64,000 bases of DNA, from NCBI RefSeq assembly GCF_020141465.1, contig NZ_JAHSPD010000001.1, forward strand, positions 372,001-436,000, read 5' to 3'. This stretch comes from Roseovarius carneus (GTDB taxonomy: Bacteria; Pseudomonadota; Alphaproteobacteria; Rhodobacterales; Rhodobacteraceae). Numbering within the stretch: the stretch's first letter is position 1; every line of letters begins with the position of its first letter. This document shows positions 36,873 through 45,712 of this stretch, piece by piece. The notes under the pieces were generated by a model. It was not told the DNA's origin. It saw only the letters and a list, made by a program, of their open reading frames with translations, and ran no database searches. The translations under genes and the position numbers were made by a program.

Positions 36873-37331
36873 ATGTCGTCCATGGGCAGTTACCTGAAGA
36901 AACACACCGAGGCACTGGTGAAGGATGTGGGCATCGAGCCCGCCTGCCAACTGACGGGCAAATCCAAGGCAACACTGGGCCGCTATTATTCGGACCATGA
37001 CGAACACGTGGATCGCTTCATGCCCGTCGATGCGGTGGCGGCCCTGGAAGACGCCGCGTCCTATCCGCATGTCACCGCCGCGCTGGCCGAGCTTAAGGGC
37101 ATCTCGCTTGAGTTCGGCGAAGACCGGCGCAACGCCAGAGAAAAAGGCGGCGTGAACAGCGATGTAATCGCGCTGAGCCAACGGTTTGCGATGCTGATGG
37201 CCGAATATCAGCAATCCATTCAGGATGGCGTGATCACAGTGAACGAGGCCAAGCGCCTGCTGCGGGAGACGACGCAGCTTCAAAAGGTGCTGATCGACAT
37301 GAAGATGCACCTCGAAGAAGAAAGCGGCTAG
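36873..37331 (+). CDS. Small phage-CII-like regulatory protein
   Basis: Protein of 152 residues. The N-terminal half (SYLKKHTEALVKDVGIEPACQLTGKSKATLGRYYS) reads as a helix-turn-helix with a pattern like phage CII regulators; the C-terminal half (DVIALSQRFAMLMAEYQQSIQ and NEAKRLLRETTQLQKVLIDMK) is helical and probably oligomerises. No phage genes are adjacent, so it is likely a chromosomal regulator. Target unknown. A promoter with palindromes precedes it. Confidence 0.65.
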   Translation: MSSMGSYLKKHTEALVKDVGIEPACQLTGKSKATLGRYYSDHDEHVDRFMPVDAVAALEDAASYPHVTAALAELKGISLEFGEDRRNAREKGGVNSDVIALSQRFAMLMAEYQQSIQDGVITVNEAKRLLRETTQLQKVLIDMKMHLEEESG

Positions 37332-37375
37332 AGCCTGTCGCGTTCACTTGAGGCATCAGTTACACGCGATACGCT

Positions 37376-38320
37376 TTAAAACGCGCTGCGCAGATCCGAT
37401 GGCGCGCGGCCATAGCGGCGGCGCATCGCGCGCGCCAAGGCAGCCGGCGATTCGTAGCCGCAGCGCACAGCAATCTCCGACACGCTGAGCCGTGTGCTCT
37501 CCAACAGCTTCAACGCCTCCGACAGACGCAAATGCCGATACACAGTACCCGGCGGCGCGCCCAGAGCGGCACGAAAGCGGCGGTCCAGCGTACGGGGCTG
37601 CACCGATAGCGCCTCGGCCAAAGCGACGAGCGTCAGGGGTTGCTCCACATGCGCGCGCATGTGCGCCAGCGCCCGGCGGATCACCGGCGCGCGCCCTTGA
37701 GGGTCCGGCGCAGCCCTGCCGCGCCCATGCATCACATGATCCTCCACATCGAGCCGCCCCGCCGTCCCGAGGTGGTCCCCGATCAGCCCCAGCATCAGGT
37801 CCAGCGCCGACATCGCTCCGGCGCAGGTCATCACCGGCCCGTCCCGCACCACGCGGGCGCGTTGCACATCGACCTGCAAGAAAGCCTCGCCAAACGGCTC
37901 GATCAGGTCCCAATGCAACGTCGCGCGCCGCCCCTCCAGCATCCCCGCCGCCGCCATAAGCCACGGGCCCGCATCAAGGCCCACCACCACGCCCGCCTGC
38001 CGCGCCGCGCGGCTGAGCGCCCGGCGCATGGCAGCGGTGTTCAGCGCCTCATGCCCGTAGCTTGCGTGCACGAAAAGGTAATCGCAGGGGATCATATCCC
38101 CCAATGCGGCATGGGGCAGAACCTGCATTCCCGAGGACGAGGTCACAGGCGCACCACCCGGTGTCAGGATAGACCAGTCAAACGCCGCGCTGCGGGTTAC
38201 CGTATTGGCCGCGCGCATCGGCTCAAGACAATTGGCAAGGCAAAGGTTGGAGAACTGATCGAAAATGAGCACGCTCACCCGGATGGGGCGGAGTAGTGGT
38301 TTTGTCCATTTCTGCATCAT
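37376..38320 (-). CDS. cdhR: GlxA-type AraC regulator, CdhR-like
   Basis: Transcriptional activator of 314 residues. Residues about 12-180 form a DJ-1/PfpI-like domain (VSVLIFDQFSNLCLANCLEPMRAAN); about 210-314 is an AraC DNA-binding domain (LVALAEALSVQPRTLDRRFR, ESTRLSVSEIAVRCGYESPAALARAM). This architecture is that of CdhR, which activates carnitine catabolism in Pseudomonas, and the gene is divergent from a carnitine cluster. The symbol is by context; betaine- or arginine-responsive relatives have the same layout. Confidence 0.8.
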   Translation of the reverse strand: MMQKWTKPLLRPIRVSVLIFDQFSNLCLANCLEPMRAANTVTRSAAFDWSILTPGGAPVTSSSGMQVLPHAALGDMIPCDYLFVHASYGHEALNTAAMRRALSRAARQAGVVVGLDAGPWLMAAAGMLEGRRATLHWDLIEPFGEAFLQVDVQRARVVRDGPVMTCAGAMSALDLMLGLIGDHLGTAGRLDVEDHVMHGRGRAAPDPQGRAPVIRRALAHMRAHVEQPLTLVALAEALSVQPRTLDRRFRAALGAPPGTVYRHLRLSEALKLLESTRLSVSEIAVRCGYESPAALARAMRRRYGRAPSDLRSAF

Positions 38321-38331
38321 TTCTGTCCATT
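38303..38331. promoter_or_regulatory. Direct repeat, candidate AraC-type operator
   Basis: TGTCCATT at 38303-38310 and 38324-38331, same orientation, 21 bp apart. Two direct half sites on one face of the helix are the usual arrangement for AraC-family proteins. They straddle the cdhR start and lie 74-102 bp upstream of the BKACE start, so one site could both activate the catabolic operon and repress cdhR. Confidence 0.45.
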
Positions 38332-38404
38332 ACGGCAAATGTACATATGCGTCCAGCACAGTAGTCTCATCCGCAGACCTGCCACCACAAAAGGAGCCGC
38401 CGAT

Positions 38405-39319
38405 ATGCCGCTGACCATGAACAAAGATGTCTTCATCACCTGCGCCGTCACAGGCGGCGGCGGCACTCAGGATCGTAGCCCCCATGTACCACGCAGCCCC
38501 GAGCAGATCGCCGAAAGCGCCATCGCCGCCGCCAAAGCAGGCGCCGCCGTGGTCCATTGCCACGTCCGCGACCCCAAGACCGGCGCGCCCAGCCGCGATC
38601 CCAAACTCTACCGCGAGCTGACCGACCGCATCCGCGCCGCCGATACCGATGTCGTGCTCAACCTGACCGCCGGGATGGGCGGCGATATGATCTTTGGTGA
38701 TCCCGAAAACCCCCTGCCGATCAATGAAGGTGCCTCCGACATGGTCGGCGCGACCGAGCGCATGGTGCATGTGGCCGAATGCCTGCCAGAGATGTGCACG
38801 CTCGATTGCGGCACGATGAACTTCGCCGAGGCCGATTACGTGATGACCAACACGCCCGGCATGCTCACGGCGATGGGCGGCATGATGACCGATCTGGGCG
38901 TGCGCGCCGAGATCGAGGCGTTTGACACGGGCCATCTTTGGTATGCCAAGCAACTTGTGAAGGATGGCGTTCTGGAAAAGGACGCTCTGGTTCAGCTCTG
39001 CATGGGCGTGCCATGGGGCGCGCCAAATGATCTCAATACTTTCATGGCGATGGTCAACAACGTGCCTGACGACTGGACATGGTCCGCGTTCTCGCTGGGC
39101 CGCGATCAGATGCCATACGTGGCCGCCGCCGTTCTGGCGGGTGGCAATGTCCGCGTGGGGCTGGAGGATAACCTCATGCTCGACCGTGGCGTTCTGGCCG
39201 AAAACCATCAGCTCGTGACCCGCTCGGTCGAGATCATAGAACGCCTCGGCGCGCGGATCATGACACCGGGCGAGGTGCGCGAGCAACTTCGCCTGACCAA
39301 ACGCGCGCCACGCGGGTGA
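38405..39319 (+). CDS. BKACE family 3-dehydrocarnitine cleavage enzyme
   Basis: Beta-keto acid cleavage enzyme of 304 residues (formerly DUF849). With acetyl-CoA it is expected to split 3-dehydrocarnitine into betainyl-CoA and acetoacetate, the reaction of Pseudomonas CdhC. The Zn-binding HCHVRD motif is near residue 47, LDCGTMNF near 138 and the glutamate-bearing VRVGLEDNLML near 250. ATG 38405 follows AAGGAGC. First gene of the + strand catabolic operon, and it overlaps the SDR by 4 bp. Confidence 0.88.
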   Translation: MPLTMNKDVFITCAVTGGGGTQDRSPHVPRSPEQIAESAIAAAKAGAAVVHCHVRDPKTGAPSRDPKLYRELTDRIRAADTDVVLNLTAGMGGDMIFGDPENPLPINEGASDMVGATERMVHVAECLPEMCTLDCGTMNFAEADYVMTNTPGMLTAMGGMMTDLGVRAEIEAFDTGHLWYAKQLVKDGVLEKDALVQLCMGVPWGAPNDLNTFMAMVNNVPDDWTWSAFSLGRDQMPYVAAAVLAGGNVRVGLEDNLMLDRGVLAENHQLVTRSVEIIERLGARIMTPGEVREQLRLTKRAPRG

Positions 39320-40080
39320 GCATGCGCGTCCTGATCACCGGCGGCGGCTCGGGTATCGGGTTGACCCTTGCGCGCAGGTTTGCGGCGGATGGCGCCGAGG
39401 TGGCGCTTTGTGATGCGGACCCCAAAGCCGTCGCCCACGCCGCCGAGGCCCTGCCCGGCGCTATCGCGCGCACCTGCGATGTGACGGACGCAGCCCAGAT
39501 GGATACGTTTCTCGGCGAGGTTGAAGCGGCATGGGGCGGCATCGACGTCGTGTGCGCCAACGCAGGCACCGGCGGGCCTGCGGGCTTGATCGAGGATCTG
39601 GATTATCAGGCGTGGCAGGATTGCGTTGCGGTCAACTTGCACGGTGCGTTCCTGACATGCCGTTGGGCCGCGCGGCTGATGCGGGCCCAAGGGTCGGGCG
39701 CGATCATCATCACCTCGTCCACCTCGGGCCAATGGGGCCACCCGCTCCGCTCGCCCTATTGCGCATCAAAATGGGCGCTGGTGGGTCTCACGAAAACGCT
39801 GGCGATGGAGCTTGGCCCCGCAGGCGTGCGCGTCAACGCGATCTGCCCCGGCGCGGTTGAGGGCGACCGGATGGACCGCGTGGTGGCCATGGAAGCCGCC
39901 GCCGCAGGGCGCGACGAGGCAGATGTGCGGGCGCAATATGTAAGCGGCGTGTCGATGCGCACATGGGTCACGGCGGATGATCTGGCCGACACGGTGCTTT
40001 TCCTCGCCTCACCCGCCGCCTCCAAGATATCCGGCCAGATCATCGCGATTGACGGCCACACAGAAACCAACGCGCCCTGA
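39316..40080 (+). CDS. Short-chain dehydrogenase/reductase
   Basis: NAD(P)-dependent SDR of 254 residues. Cofactor motif LITGGGSGIGLTLARRF, NAG in CANAGTGGPAG, and the catalytic Ser (ITSSTSGQWG) with YCASK are intact. Start is GTG overlapping the BKACE stop (GTGA); an ATG two codons later is possible. Within a carnitine cluster it might oxidise a hydroxy intermediate or handle D-carnitine, but it may also be for acetoacetate use. Function inferred from location only. Confidence 0.82.
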   Translation: MSMRVLITGGGSGIGLTLARRFAADGAEVALCDADPKAVAHAAEALPGAIARTCDVTDAAQMDTFLGEVEAAWGGIDVVCANAGTGGPAGLIEDLDYQAWQDCVAVNLHGAFLTCRWAARLMRAQGSGAIIITSSTSGQWGHPLRSPYCASKWALVGLTKTLAMELGPAGVRVNAICPGAVEGDRMDRVVAMEAAAAGRDEADVRAQYVSGVSMRTWVTADDLADTVLFLASPAASKISGQIIAIDGHTETNAP

Positions 40081-40105
40081 GCGCACCGAAGCAGGACCAC
40101 AGCAT

Positions 40106-41515
40106 ATGACCAGAACAGCATCCATCATCGGCGGCGGCGTCATCGGCGGCGGCTGGGCCGCGCGGTTCGCGCTCAATGGCTGGGACGTGCGGGTGTTCGA
40201 CCCCGACCCTGAGGCAGAGCGCAAGATCGGCGAGGTCATGGACAACGCACGCCAAGCCCTGCCTATGCTCTATGACTACGCGCTCCCCGCAGAGGGGAGC
40301 ATCACCTTTCACGGCTCCATCGCCGAGGCGGTCGCGGGGGCGACATGGGTGCAGGAAAGCGTCTCCGAGCGGCTGGACCTCAAGCACAAAGTCTACGGCG
40401 AGATACAGGCGGCGGCTCCGGCTGTGCTGATAGGCTCGTCCACCAGCGGCTTCAAGCCGTCCGAGTTGCAAGACGGCGCGACAGACCCCTCGCGCATCAT
40501 GGTCACGCACCCGTTCAACCCGGTCTACCTCATGCCCCTGATCGAGCTTGTGGCCTCGCCTCAGACAGCGCCAGACGCCGTGGACACCGCCGCCGATATG
40601 CTGACCTCCCTCGGCCTCTATCCGCTGCGCGTGCGCAAAGAAATCGACGCCCATATCGCCGACCGTTTCCTTGAGGCCGTGTGGCGCGAGGCCCTCTGGC
40701 TCATCAAGGACGGGATCGCCACGACTGAGGAAATTGACAACGCCATCCGCTATGGCTTTGGCATCCGCTGGGGCCAGATGGGCCTTTTCGAGACCTACCG
40801 CGTCGCGGGCGGTGAAGCGGGCATGAAGCATTTCATCGAGCAATTCGGGCCGTGTCTCACCTGGCCATGGACCAAGTTGATGGACGTGCCGGAGCTTACC
40901 GATGAGTTGGTGGATATGATCGCGGATCAGTCGGACGCGCAATCGGGCCACCTCACCATCCGCGAGCTGGAGCGTAAACGCGATGGCAACCTCATCGCGA
41001 TGATGCGCGCGCTTAAACAACAAGGCAACGCATCAGGGCGCCTGATCAACGAGCACCAAAAAACCATGCGCCCACGTATGGAAGACGCCACACCCCTGAT
41101 CAGTCAGCGCCGGATGATCCCCGTCGATTGGACCGATGTGAACGGCCATATGAACGAGGGTCGCTATGGTCAAATCTTCTCCGATGCCGCTGAGGAAGTC
41201 ATGGCCCATATCGGCGCGGATGATGATTATATCGCGGGCGGGATGAGCTATTTCACCGTGGAGACAACCGTGAAATACCTCGCCGAGACCCATGCGGGCG
41301 AACGGGTTGAGGTCCGCACGACCATTACAGAAGGCCAAGGCAAAAAACTCCGCTGCGCCCATGAGATGATCCGCGCCTCAGATGGGGAGCTACTCGCAAC
41401 ATGCGATCAATTCATGCTGCATGTCAGCCTTGAGACCCGTCGCACCTGCGATCCCGCACCCGCCGTGCGCGCCAATGTCGAGCGCCTCGCCGCGCTGCAC
41501 GCGAAGGAGACATAA
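40106..41515 (+). CDS. lcdH: L-carnitine dehydrogenase fused to a thioesterase
   Basis: Fusion protein of 469 residues. Residues 1-320 are a 3-hydroxyacyl-CoA-dehydrogenase-like NAD enzyme (IIGGGVIGGGWAARFAL; VTHPFNPVYLMPLIELV; IADRFLEAVWREAL). Residues about 330-469 are a hotdog thioesterase (VDWTDVNGHMNEGRYGQIFS; the Asp-Val-Asn-Gly-His pattern). The first part oxidises L-carnitine to 3-dehydrocarnitine; the second should hydrolyse betainyl-CoA to glycine betaine, joining the CdhA and CdhB jobs. Rhizobial carnitine dehydrogenases share this fusion. ATG 40106, 25 bp after the SDR. Confidence 0.9.
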   Translation: MTRTASIIGGGVIGGGWAARFALNGWDVRVFDPDPEAERKIGEVMDNARQALPMLYDYALPAEGSITFHGSIAEAVAGATWVQESVSERLDLKHKVYGEIQAAAPAVLIGSSTSGFKPSELQDGATDPSRIMVTHPFNPVYLMPLIELVASPQTAPDAVDTAADMLTSLGLYPLRVRKEIDAHIADRFLEAVWREALWLIKDGIATTEEIDNAIRYGFGIRWGQMGLFETYRVAGGEAGMKHFIEQFGPCLTWPWTKLMDVPELTDELVDMIADQSDAQSGHLTIRELERKRDGNLIAMMRALKQQGNASGRLINEHQKTMRPRMEDATPLISQRRMIPVDWTDVNGHMNEGRYGQIFSDAAEEVMAHIGADDDYIAGGMSYFTVETTVKYLAETHAGERVEVRTTITEGQGKKLRCAHEMIRASDGELLATCDQFMLHVSLETRRTCDPAPAVRANVERLAALHAKET

Positions 41516-41516
41516 G

Positions 41517-42677
41517 ATGAATTTCGGCCTGACCGACGAACAAGAGATGATCGTCTCCACCGTCCGCAGCTTTGTGGAAAAGGAGATCTATCCACATGAG
41601 GCAGAGGTCGAGCGCACCGGCGAAGTGCCCGAAGCGGTGTCTGAGGCGATCAAGCAAAAGACCATCGATCTGGGCTTTTACGCCTGTAACTTCCCTGAGG
41701 AAGTCGGTGGCGCAGGCCTTAACCATCTGGAATTCGCGCTGGTCGAGCGCGAGCTTGGACGCGGCTCCATGGCACTCAACCACTTCTTTGGGCGGCCCCA
41801 GAATATCCTGATGGCCTGCGAAGGGGAGCAGCGTGAGAGATACCTGATGCCCGCCGTGCGCGGCGAACGGATGGACGCGCTGGCCATGACCGAACCCGGA
41901 GCAGGATCGGACGTGCGGGGCATGAAATGCAGCGCGCGGCGCGACGGCGGGGATTGGGTTCTGAATGGCACGAAACACTTTATCTCGGGCGCAAATCACG
42001 CCGATTTCCTGATCGTCTTCGTGGCCACGGGCGAGGATGACACTCCGAAGGGGCCGAAAAAACGCATCACCACCTTCCTCGTGGATCGCGGCACGCCGGG
42101 CTTCACCATCCGCGACGGCTACAAATCCGTGAGCCACCGCGGCTACAAAAACATGATCCTCGAATTCGATGACTGCCGCCTGCCGGACGCCCAGGTGCTG
42201 GGCCAGGTCGATGGCGGCTTTGCGGTGATGAACGAGTGGCTCTACGCCACCCGCATCACCGTGGCGACGATGAGCGTGGGCCGCGCGCGGCGCTGCTTTG
42301 ATATGGCGCTGAACTACGCCGCCGAGCGCGAGCAATTCGGCCAAGCTATCGGGAAATTCCAAGGCATCAGCTTCCAGATCGCCGATATGATCACCGAGAT
42401 CGACGCCGCAGATTGGCTCACCCTCGCCGCCGCCTGGCGGCTGGATCAGGGTCTGCCCGCCAACCGCGAGATCGCCTCAGCAAAACTCTACGCCTCCGAA
42501 ATGCTAGCGCGCGTGACCGACGCAACCTTGCAGATCTACGGCGGAATGGGCTTGATGGACGACTTCCCGATCGAGCGGTTCTGGCGCGACGCCCGCGTCG
42601 AGCGGATCTGGGACGGCACAAGCGAAATCCAGCGCCACATCATCAGTCGTGACCTTCTGCGCCCCTTGGGCGCGTAA
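41517..42677 (+). CDS. Acyl-CoA dehydrogenase (gamma-butyrobetainyl-CoA candidate)
   Basis: FAD acyl-CoA dehydrogenase of 386 residues. Family blocks are ALAMTEPGAGSDVRGM (about 120), WVLNGTKHFISGANHADF, YAAEREQFGQAIGKFQ and QIYGGMGLMDDFP. In the closing motif, VERIWDGTSEIQRHIIS, Asp366 stands where most members have the catalytic Glu (YEGT). By context it would oxidise gamma-butyrobetainyl-CoA to crotonobetainyl-CoA, feeding CaiD. One base after the lcdH stop, ATG 41517. The exact acyl group is inferred. Confidence 0.85.
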   Translation: MNFGLTDEQEMIVSTVRSFVEKEIYPHEAEVERTGEVPEAVSEAIKQKTIDLGFYACNFPEEVGGAGLNHLEFALVERELGRGSMALNHFFGRPQNILMACEGEQRERYLMPAVRGERMDALAMTEPGAGSDVRGMKCSARRDGGDWVLNGTKHFISGANHADFLIVFVATGEDDTPKGPKKRITTFLVDRGTPGFTIRDGYKSVSHRGYKNMILEFDDCRLPDAQVLGQVDGGFAVMNEWLYATRITVATMSVGRARRCFDMALNYAAEREQFGQAIGKFQGISFQIADMITEIDAADWLTLAAAWRLDQGLPANREIASAKLYASEMLARVTDATLQIYGGMGLMDDFPIERFWRDARVERIWDGTSEIQRHIISRDLLRPLGA

Positions 42678-42689
42678 GATAGATTTTAT

Positions 42690-42876
42690 GCCTTCGGCGA
42701 GAATATTTTCAGCAAGAAGAAGAGGGGGCGCCCCAAAAGCAACCCCCTCTAGAAAAGACACAAGATCTTCTCCTTGCACGGCCATCGGCGTCCCCGCCTG
42801 TCCCGCTCTGAGAAGGTCTCCGATTCTGGTTAACAAAATGTATATTCTTCTTGCCTTAAATATCCTCGCCGAAGGC
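42690..42876. repeat. Paired intergenic repeats R3/R4 with internal hairpin
   Basis: R3 (42690-42722, +) reads GCCTTCGGCGAG then AATATTTTCAGCAAGAAGAAG. R4 (42845-42876, -) reads GCCTTCGGCGAGGATATTTA then AGGCAAGAAGAA. They face each other as long imperfect inverted repeats around about 120 bp. Just inside R3, AGAGGGGG (42721-42728) pairs perfectly with CCCCCTCT (42743-42750) over a 14-nt loop. This fills most of the 225-bp gap between the dehydrogenase and ligase genes. R1 and R2 elsewhere share the TATTT-CAAGAAGAAG part. Confidence 0.6.
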
Positions 42877-42902
42877 TCTTCTCTCTTCGGAAAGACATCA
42901 CA

Positions 42903-44933
42903 ATGACCCGCGACCTTGCCCGCCTCTTGCGGCCCAAATCCATCGCCGTGGTCGGCGGCGGTGCGTGGTGCGCCTCGGTGATCGAGCAATGTGCCAAAAT
43001 GGGCTATTCAGGCGCAGTCTGGCCAGTGCACCCAACACGTTCTGAGGTCGCGGGCACGCGCGCCTACGCCTCGCTCGAAGACCTGCCTAGCCCACCAGAC
43101 GCCGTTTTTCTCGGTATCAATCGCCACGCCACGATAGACGCCGTGCGCAGCCTCAGCGCCATGCGTGCGGGCGGCGCGGTTTGCTTTGCCAGCGGCTTTG
43201 CCGAGGCGCAGGCCGAGACGGGCGATGGCTTGGATTTGCAAACGGCCCTGCTTGAGGCCGCGCGCGACATGCCTGTGCTCGGCCCTAATTGCTACGGGTT
43301 TATCAACTATCTCGATGGCGCGCTCTTGTGGCCGGACCAGCATGGCGGTCAGCGGGTGGAGCGTGGCGCCGCCATCCTCGTGCAGAGCTCGAACATGGCG
43401 ATCAACATGACCATGCAGGCGCGCGGCTTGCCACTGGCCTATGTGCTCACAGCGGGCAATCAGGCGCAGACGGGCCTTGCGGAGATGGGCCTTGCCGCGC
43501 TCCGCGACGAGCGGGTCACCGCCCTTGGAATGCATATTGAGGGCATCGGCGACATTCGCGCGTTCGAGGCCCTCGCGGCTGAGGCGCGCGCGCTTGGCAA
43601 ACCCATCGTGGCGCTGAAGGCGGGCCGCTCGGATCAAGCGCAGGCCGCGACCGTGTCGCACACCGCCTCCCTTGCAGGCAGCGACGCCGGGGCCCGCGCC
43701 CTATTGCGCCGTCTAGGGATTGCGCAGGTCCATGGGCTGACTGCCCTTCTGGAGACGCTCAAGCTGCTGCATTTTGCAGGCCAGCTTGCGTCCAACCGCA
43801 TCATCTCAATGTCCTGCTCGGGCGGCGAGGCGAGCCTGATTGCAGATGTTGCACTCGACCATGATGTCACGTTCCCGCCGCTGAACGACGCGCAGCGCAA
43901 GGGCTTGCGCGACGCGCTCGGGCCGATGATCGCCCTCGCCAACCCGTTGGATTACCATACCTTTATCTGGAACGATGCCGCGAAGATGACCGCCTGTTTC
44001 ACCGCCATGCTACAAGGCGATGTGGCCGCAGGCATCCTCATTGCGGACTTCCCGCGCCCAGACCGCTGCGACCCCGCCGCGTGGGGGTGCCTGTTTGAGG
44101 CCGGTGGCGCGGCGCAAAAAGCCACCGGCAAGCCGCTCCTTCTGACCGCGACGTTGCCCGAAGCGCTCCCCGAGGCCTTTGCCGCCCGTGCCGCCGCCGC
44201 CGGGATGGTGCCGATGATGGGTCTGGAGGACACGCTCACCGCCATCGCCGCCGCTCAATTGCCCCCCCCGCAAGCGGAGCCAATCGCGCTGACCGGCACC
44301 CCGATCAACCCAGTCACCCTGAGCGAAGCGCGTGCCAAATCCGCCCTCGCCGCGCATGGTCTCAGAGTGCCGCAGGCACACCAATGCCAGCGCAGCGCAT
44401 TGCCCGAGGCCGCACCCGAGGCCCCCTTCCCCGCGGTTTTGAAATCCGAAGGCTTGGCGCATAAAACCGAGGCAGGTGGCGTCGCCCTGAACATCGCCAC
44501 ACCCGAGGCGCTGATAAAGGCCGCAGGCACCATGCCCGGCGACAGCTTCCTGATTGAGGAAATGATCACCGGCGCAATCACCGAGCTTTTGGTCGGGGTC
44601 ATCCGCGATCCGGCGCATGGGTTTGTCCTGACCCTGGGTGCGGGCGGCACAATGACCGAGCTTATGTGCGACACGGCCTCGCTTCTGCTGCCCGCGACGC
44701 CCGAGGATATCCGCGCAGCCCTCATGACCTTGCGCATCGCGCCGGTTCTGTCAGGCTATCGCGGCAAGCCCGGCGCGGAGATGCAGAGCATCGTCGATGC
44801 TGTGCTGGCCGTGCAGGCCTACACGCTGGCCAATGCGGCGCGCGTGGAAGAGGTTGAGATCAATCCGCTCATCGTCACCCCCACCCGCGCGGTGGCCGCC
44901 GATGCGCTTATCACTTTGGGAGAAGAGCCATGA
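42903..44933 (+). CDS. NDP-forming acyl-CoA synthetase (acetate-CoA ligase family)
   Basis: Single-chain ADP-forming acyl-CoA ligase of 676 residues. Residues 1-130 form a CoA-binding domain (RPKSIAVVGGG), about 140-460 a succinyl-CoA-synthetase-like ligase domain with the phospho-His in TVSHTASLAGSD, and about 465-676 an ATP-grasp domain (AVLKSEGLAHKTEAGGV; VEEVEINPLIV). In this setting it probably loads gamma-butyrobetaine, crotonobetaine or carnitine with CoA, replacing the AMP-forming CaiC. The stop overlaps the caiD start (ATGA). Confidence 0.87.
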   Translation: MTRDLARLLRPKSIAVVGGGAWCASVIEQCAKMGYSGAVWPVHPTRSEVAGTRAYASLEDLPSPPDAVFLGINRHATIDAVRSLSAMRAGGAVCFASGFAEAQAETGDGLDLQTALLEAARDMPVLGPNCYGFINYLDGALLWPDQHGGQRVERGAAILVQSSNMAINMTMQARGLPLAYVLTAGNQAQTGLAEMGLAALRDERVTALGMHIEGIGDIRAFEALAAEARALGKPIVALKAGRSDQAQAATVSHTASLAGSDAGARALLRRLGIAQVHGLTALLETLKLLHFAGQLASNRIISMSCSGGEASLIADVALDHDVTFPPLNDAQRKGLRDALGPMIALANPLDYHTFIWNDAAKMTACFTAMLQGDVAAGILIADFPRPDRCDPAAWGCLFEAGGAAQKATGKPLLLTATLPEALPEAFAARAAAAGMVPMMGLEDTLTAIAAAQLPPPQAEPIALTGTPINPVTLSEARAKSALAAHGLRVPQAHQCQRSALPEAAPEAPFPAVLKSEGLAHKTEAGGVALNIATPEALIKAAGTMPGDSFLIEEMITGAITELLVGVIRDPAHGFVLTLGAGGTMTELMCDTASLLLPATPEDIRAALMTLRIAPVLSGYRGKPGAEMQSIVDAVLAVQAYTLANAARVEEVEINPLIVTPTRAVAADALITLGEEP

Positions 44934-45712
44934 GCCATCCGATCACAACAGAGACACGCGGCCAAGTGCTTGAGGTCACGCTTGATAGGCCCAAGGCCAA
45001 TGCGATTGATCTGACCGCCAGCCGCCTGATGGGGGAGGTGTTTCGGGATTTCCGTGACGACCCAGCCTTGCGCGTCGCGATCATCACCGGCGCGGGAGAG
45101 AAATTCTTCTGCCCCGGATGGGACCTGAAGGCGGCGGCGGATGGCGATGCGGTGGATGGCGATTACGGCGTCGGCGGGTTCGGCGGCATTCAGGAACTGC
45201 GCGACATGAACAAGCCCATTATCGCCGCTATCAACGGTATTTGCTGCGGCGGTGGGCTGGAACTGGCGCTCAGCGCCGATATCCTTCTGGCCGCCGATCA
45301 CGCGAGCTTTGCGCTGCCCGAAATCCGCTCGGGCACCGTCGCGGATGCGGCGTCAGTCAAGCTGCCCAAACGCATCCCCTATCATATCGCGATGGAGATG
45401 CTTCTGACCGGGCGCTGGATCGAGGCGGAGGAGGCCGCGCGCTGGGGCATGATCAACCGCATCTACCCCGCCGCCGATCTTATGAGCGAGGCGCGCGCGA
45501 TGGCCGATCATCTCGCCAGCGGCCCGCCTCTGGTTTATGCCGCGATCAAGGAGATCATGCGCGACGCCGAAGGGCGCAGCTTCCAGGACACGATGAACAA
45601 GATCGTCCGGCGGCAATATCCGACCGTGGATGCGCTCTATGCCTCCGACGATCAGATGGAGGGCGCGCGCGCCTTTGCGGAAAAACGCGACCCGGTATGG
45701 AAGGGAAAATGA
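44930..45712 (+). CDS. caiD: Carnitinyl-CoA dehydratase / crotonobetainyl-CoA hydratase
   Basis: Crotonase-fold enzyme of 260 residues, very similar to E. coli CaiD over its whole length: LDRPKANAID, RVAIITGAGEKFF, GWDLKAAADG, and the exact C-terminal AFAEKRDPVWKGK. The oxyanion-hole segment GICCGGGLELALSAD is intact. The catalytic Glu pattern is in SFALPEIRSGTVAD. It hydrates crotonobetainyl-CoA to L-carnitinyl-CoA. Coupled to the CoA ligase by 4 bp. The stop overlaps an ATG that starts a degraded gene. Confidence 0.93.
   Translation: MSHPITTETRGQVLEVTLDRPKANAIDLTASRLMGEVFRDFRDDPALRVAIITGAGEKFFCPGWDLKAAADGDAVDGDYGVGGFGGIQELRDMNKPIIAAINGICCGGGLELALSADILLAADHASFALPEIRSGTVADAASVKLPKRIPYHIAMEMLLTGRWIEAEEAARWGMINRIYPAADLMSEARAMADHLASGPPLVYAAIKEIMRDAEGRSFQDTMNKIVRRQYPTVDALYASDDQMEGARAFAEKRDPVWKGK

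Noticed and set aside
36873-37331. Prophage or integrated element around the CII-like gene
   Set aside because: No integrase, structural genes, tRNA site or direct repeats nearby; the flanking genes are ordinary metabolism.
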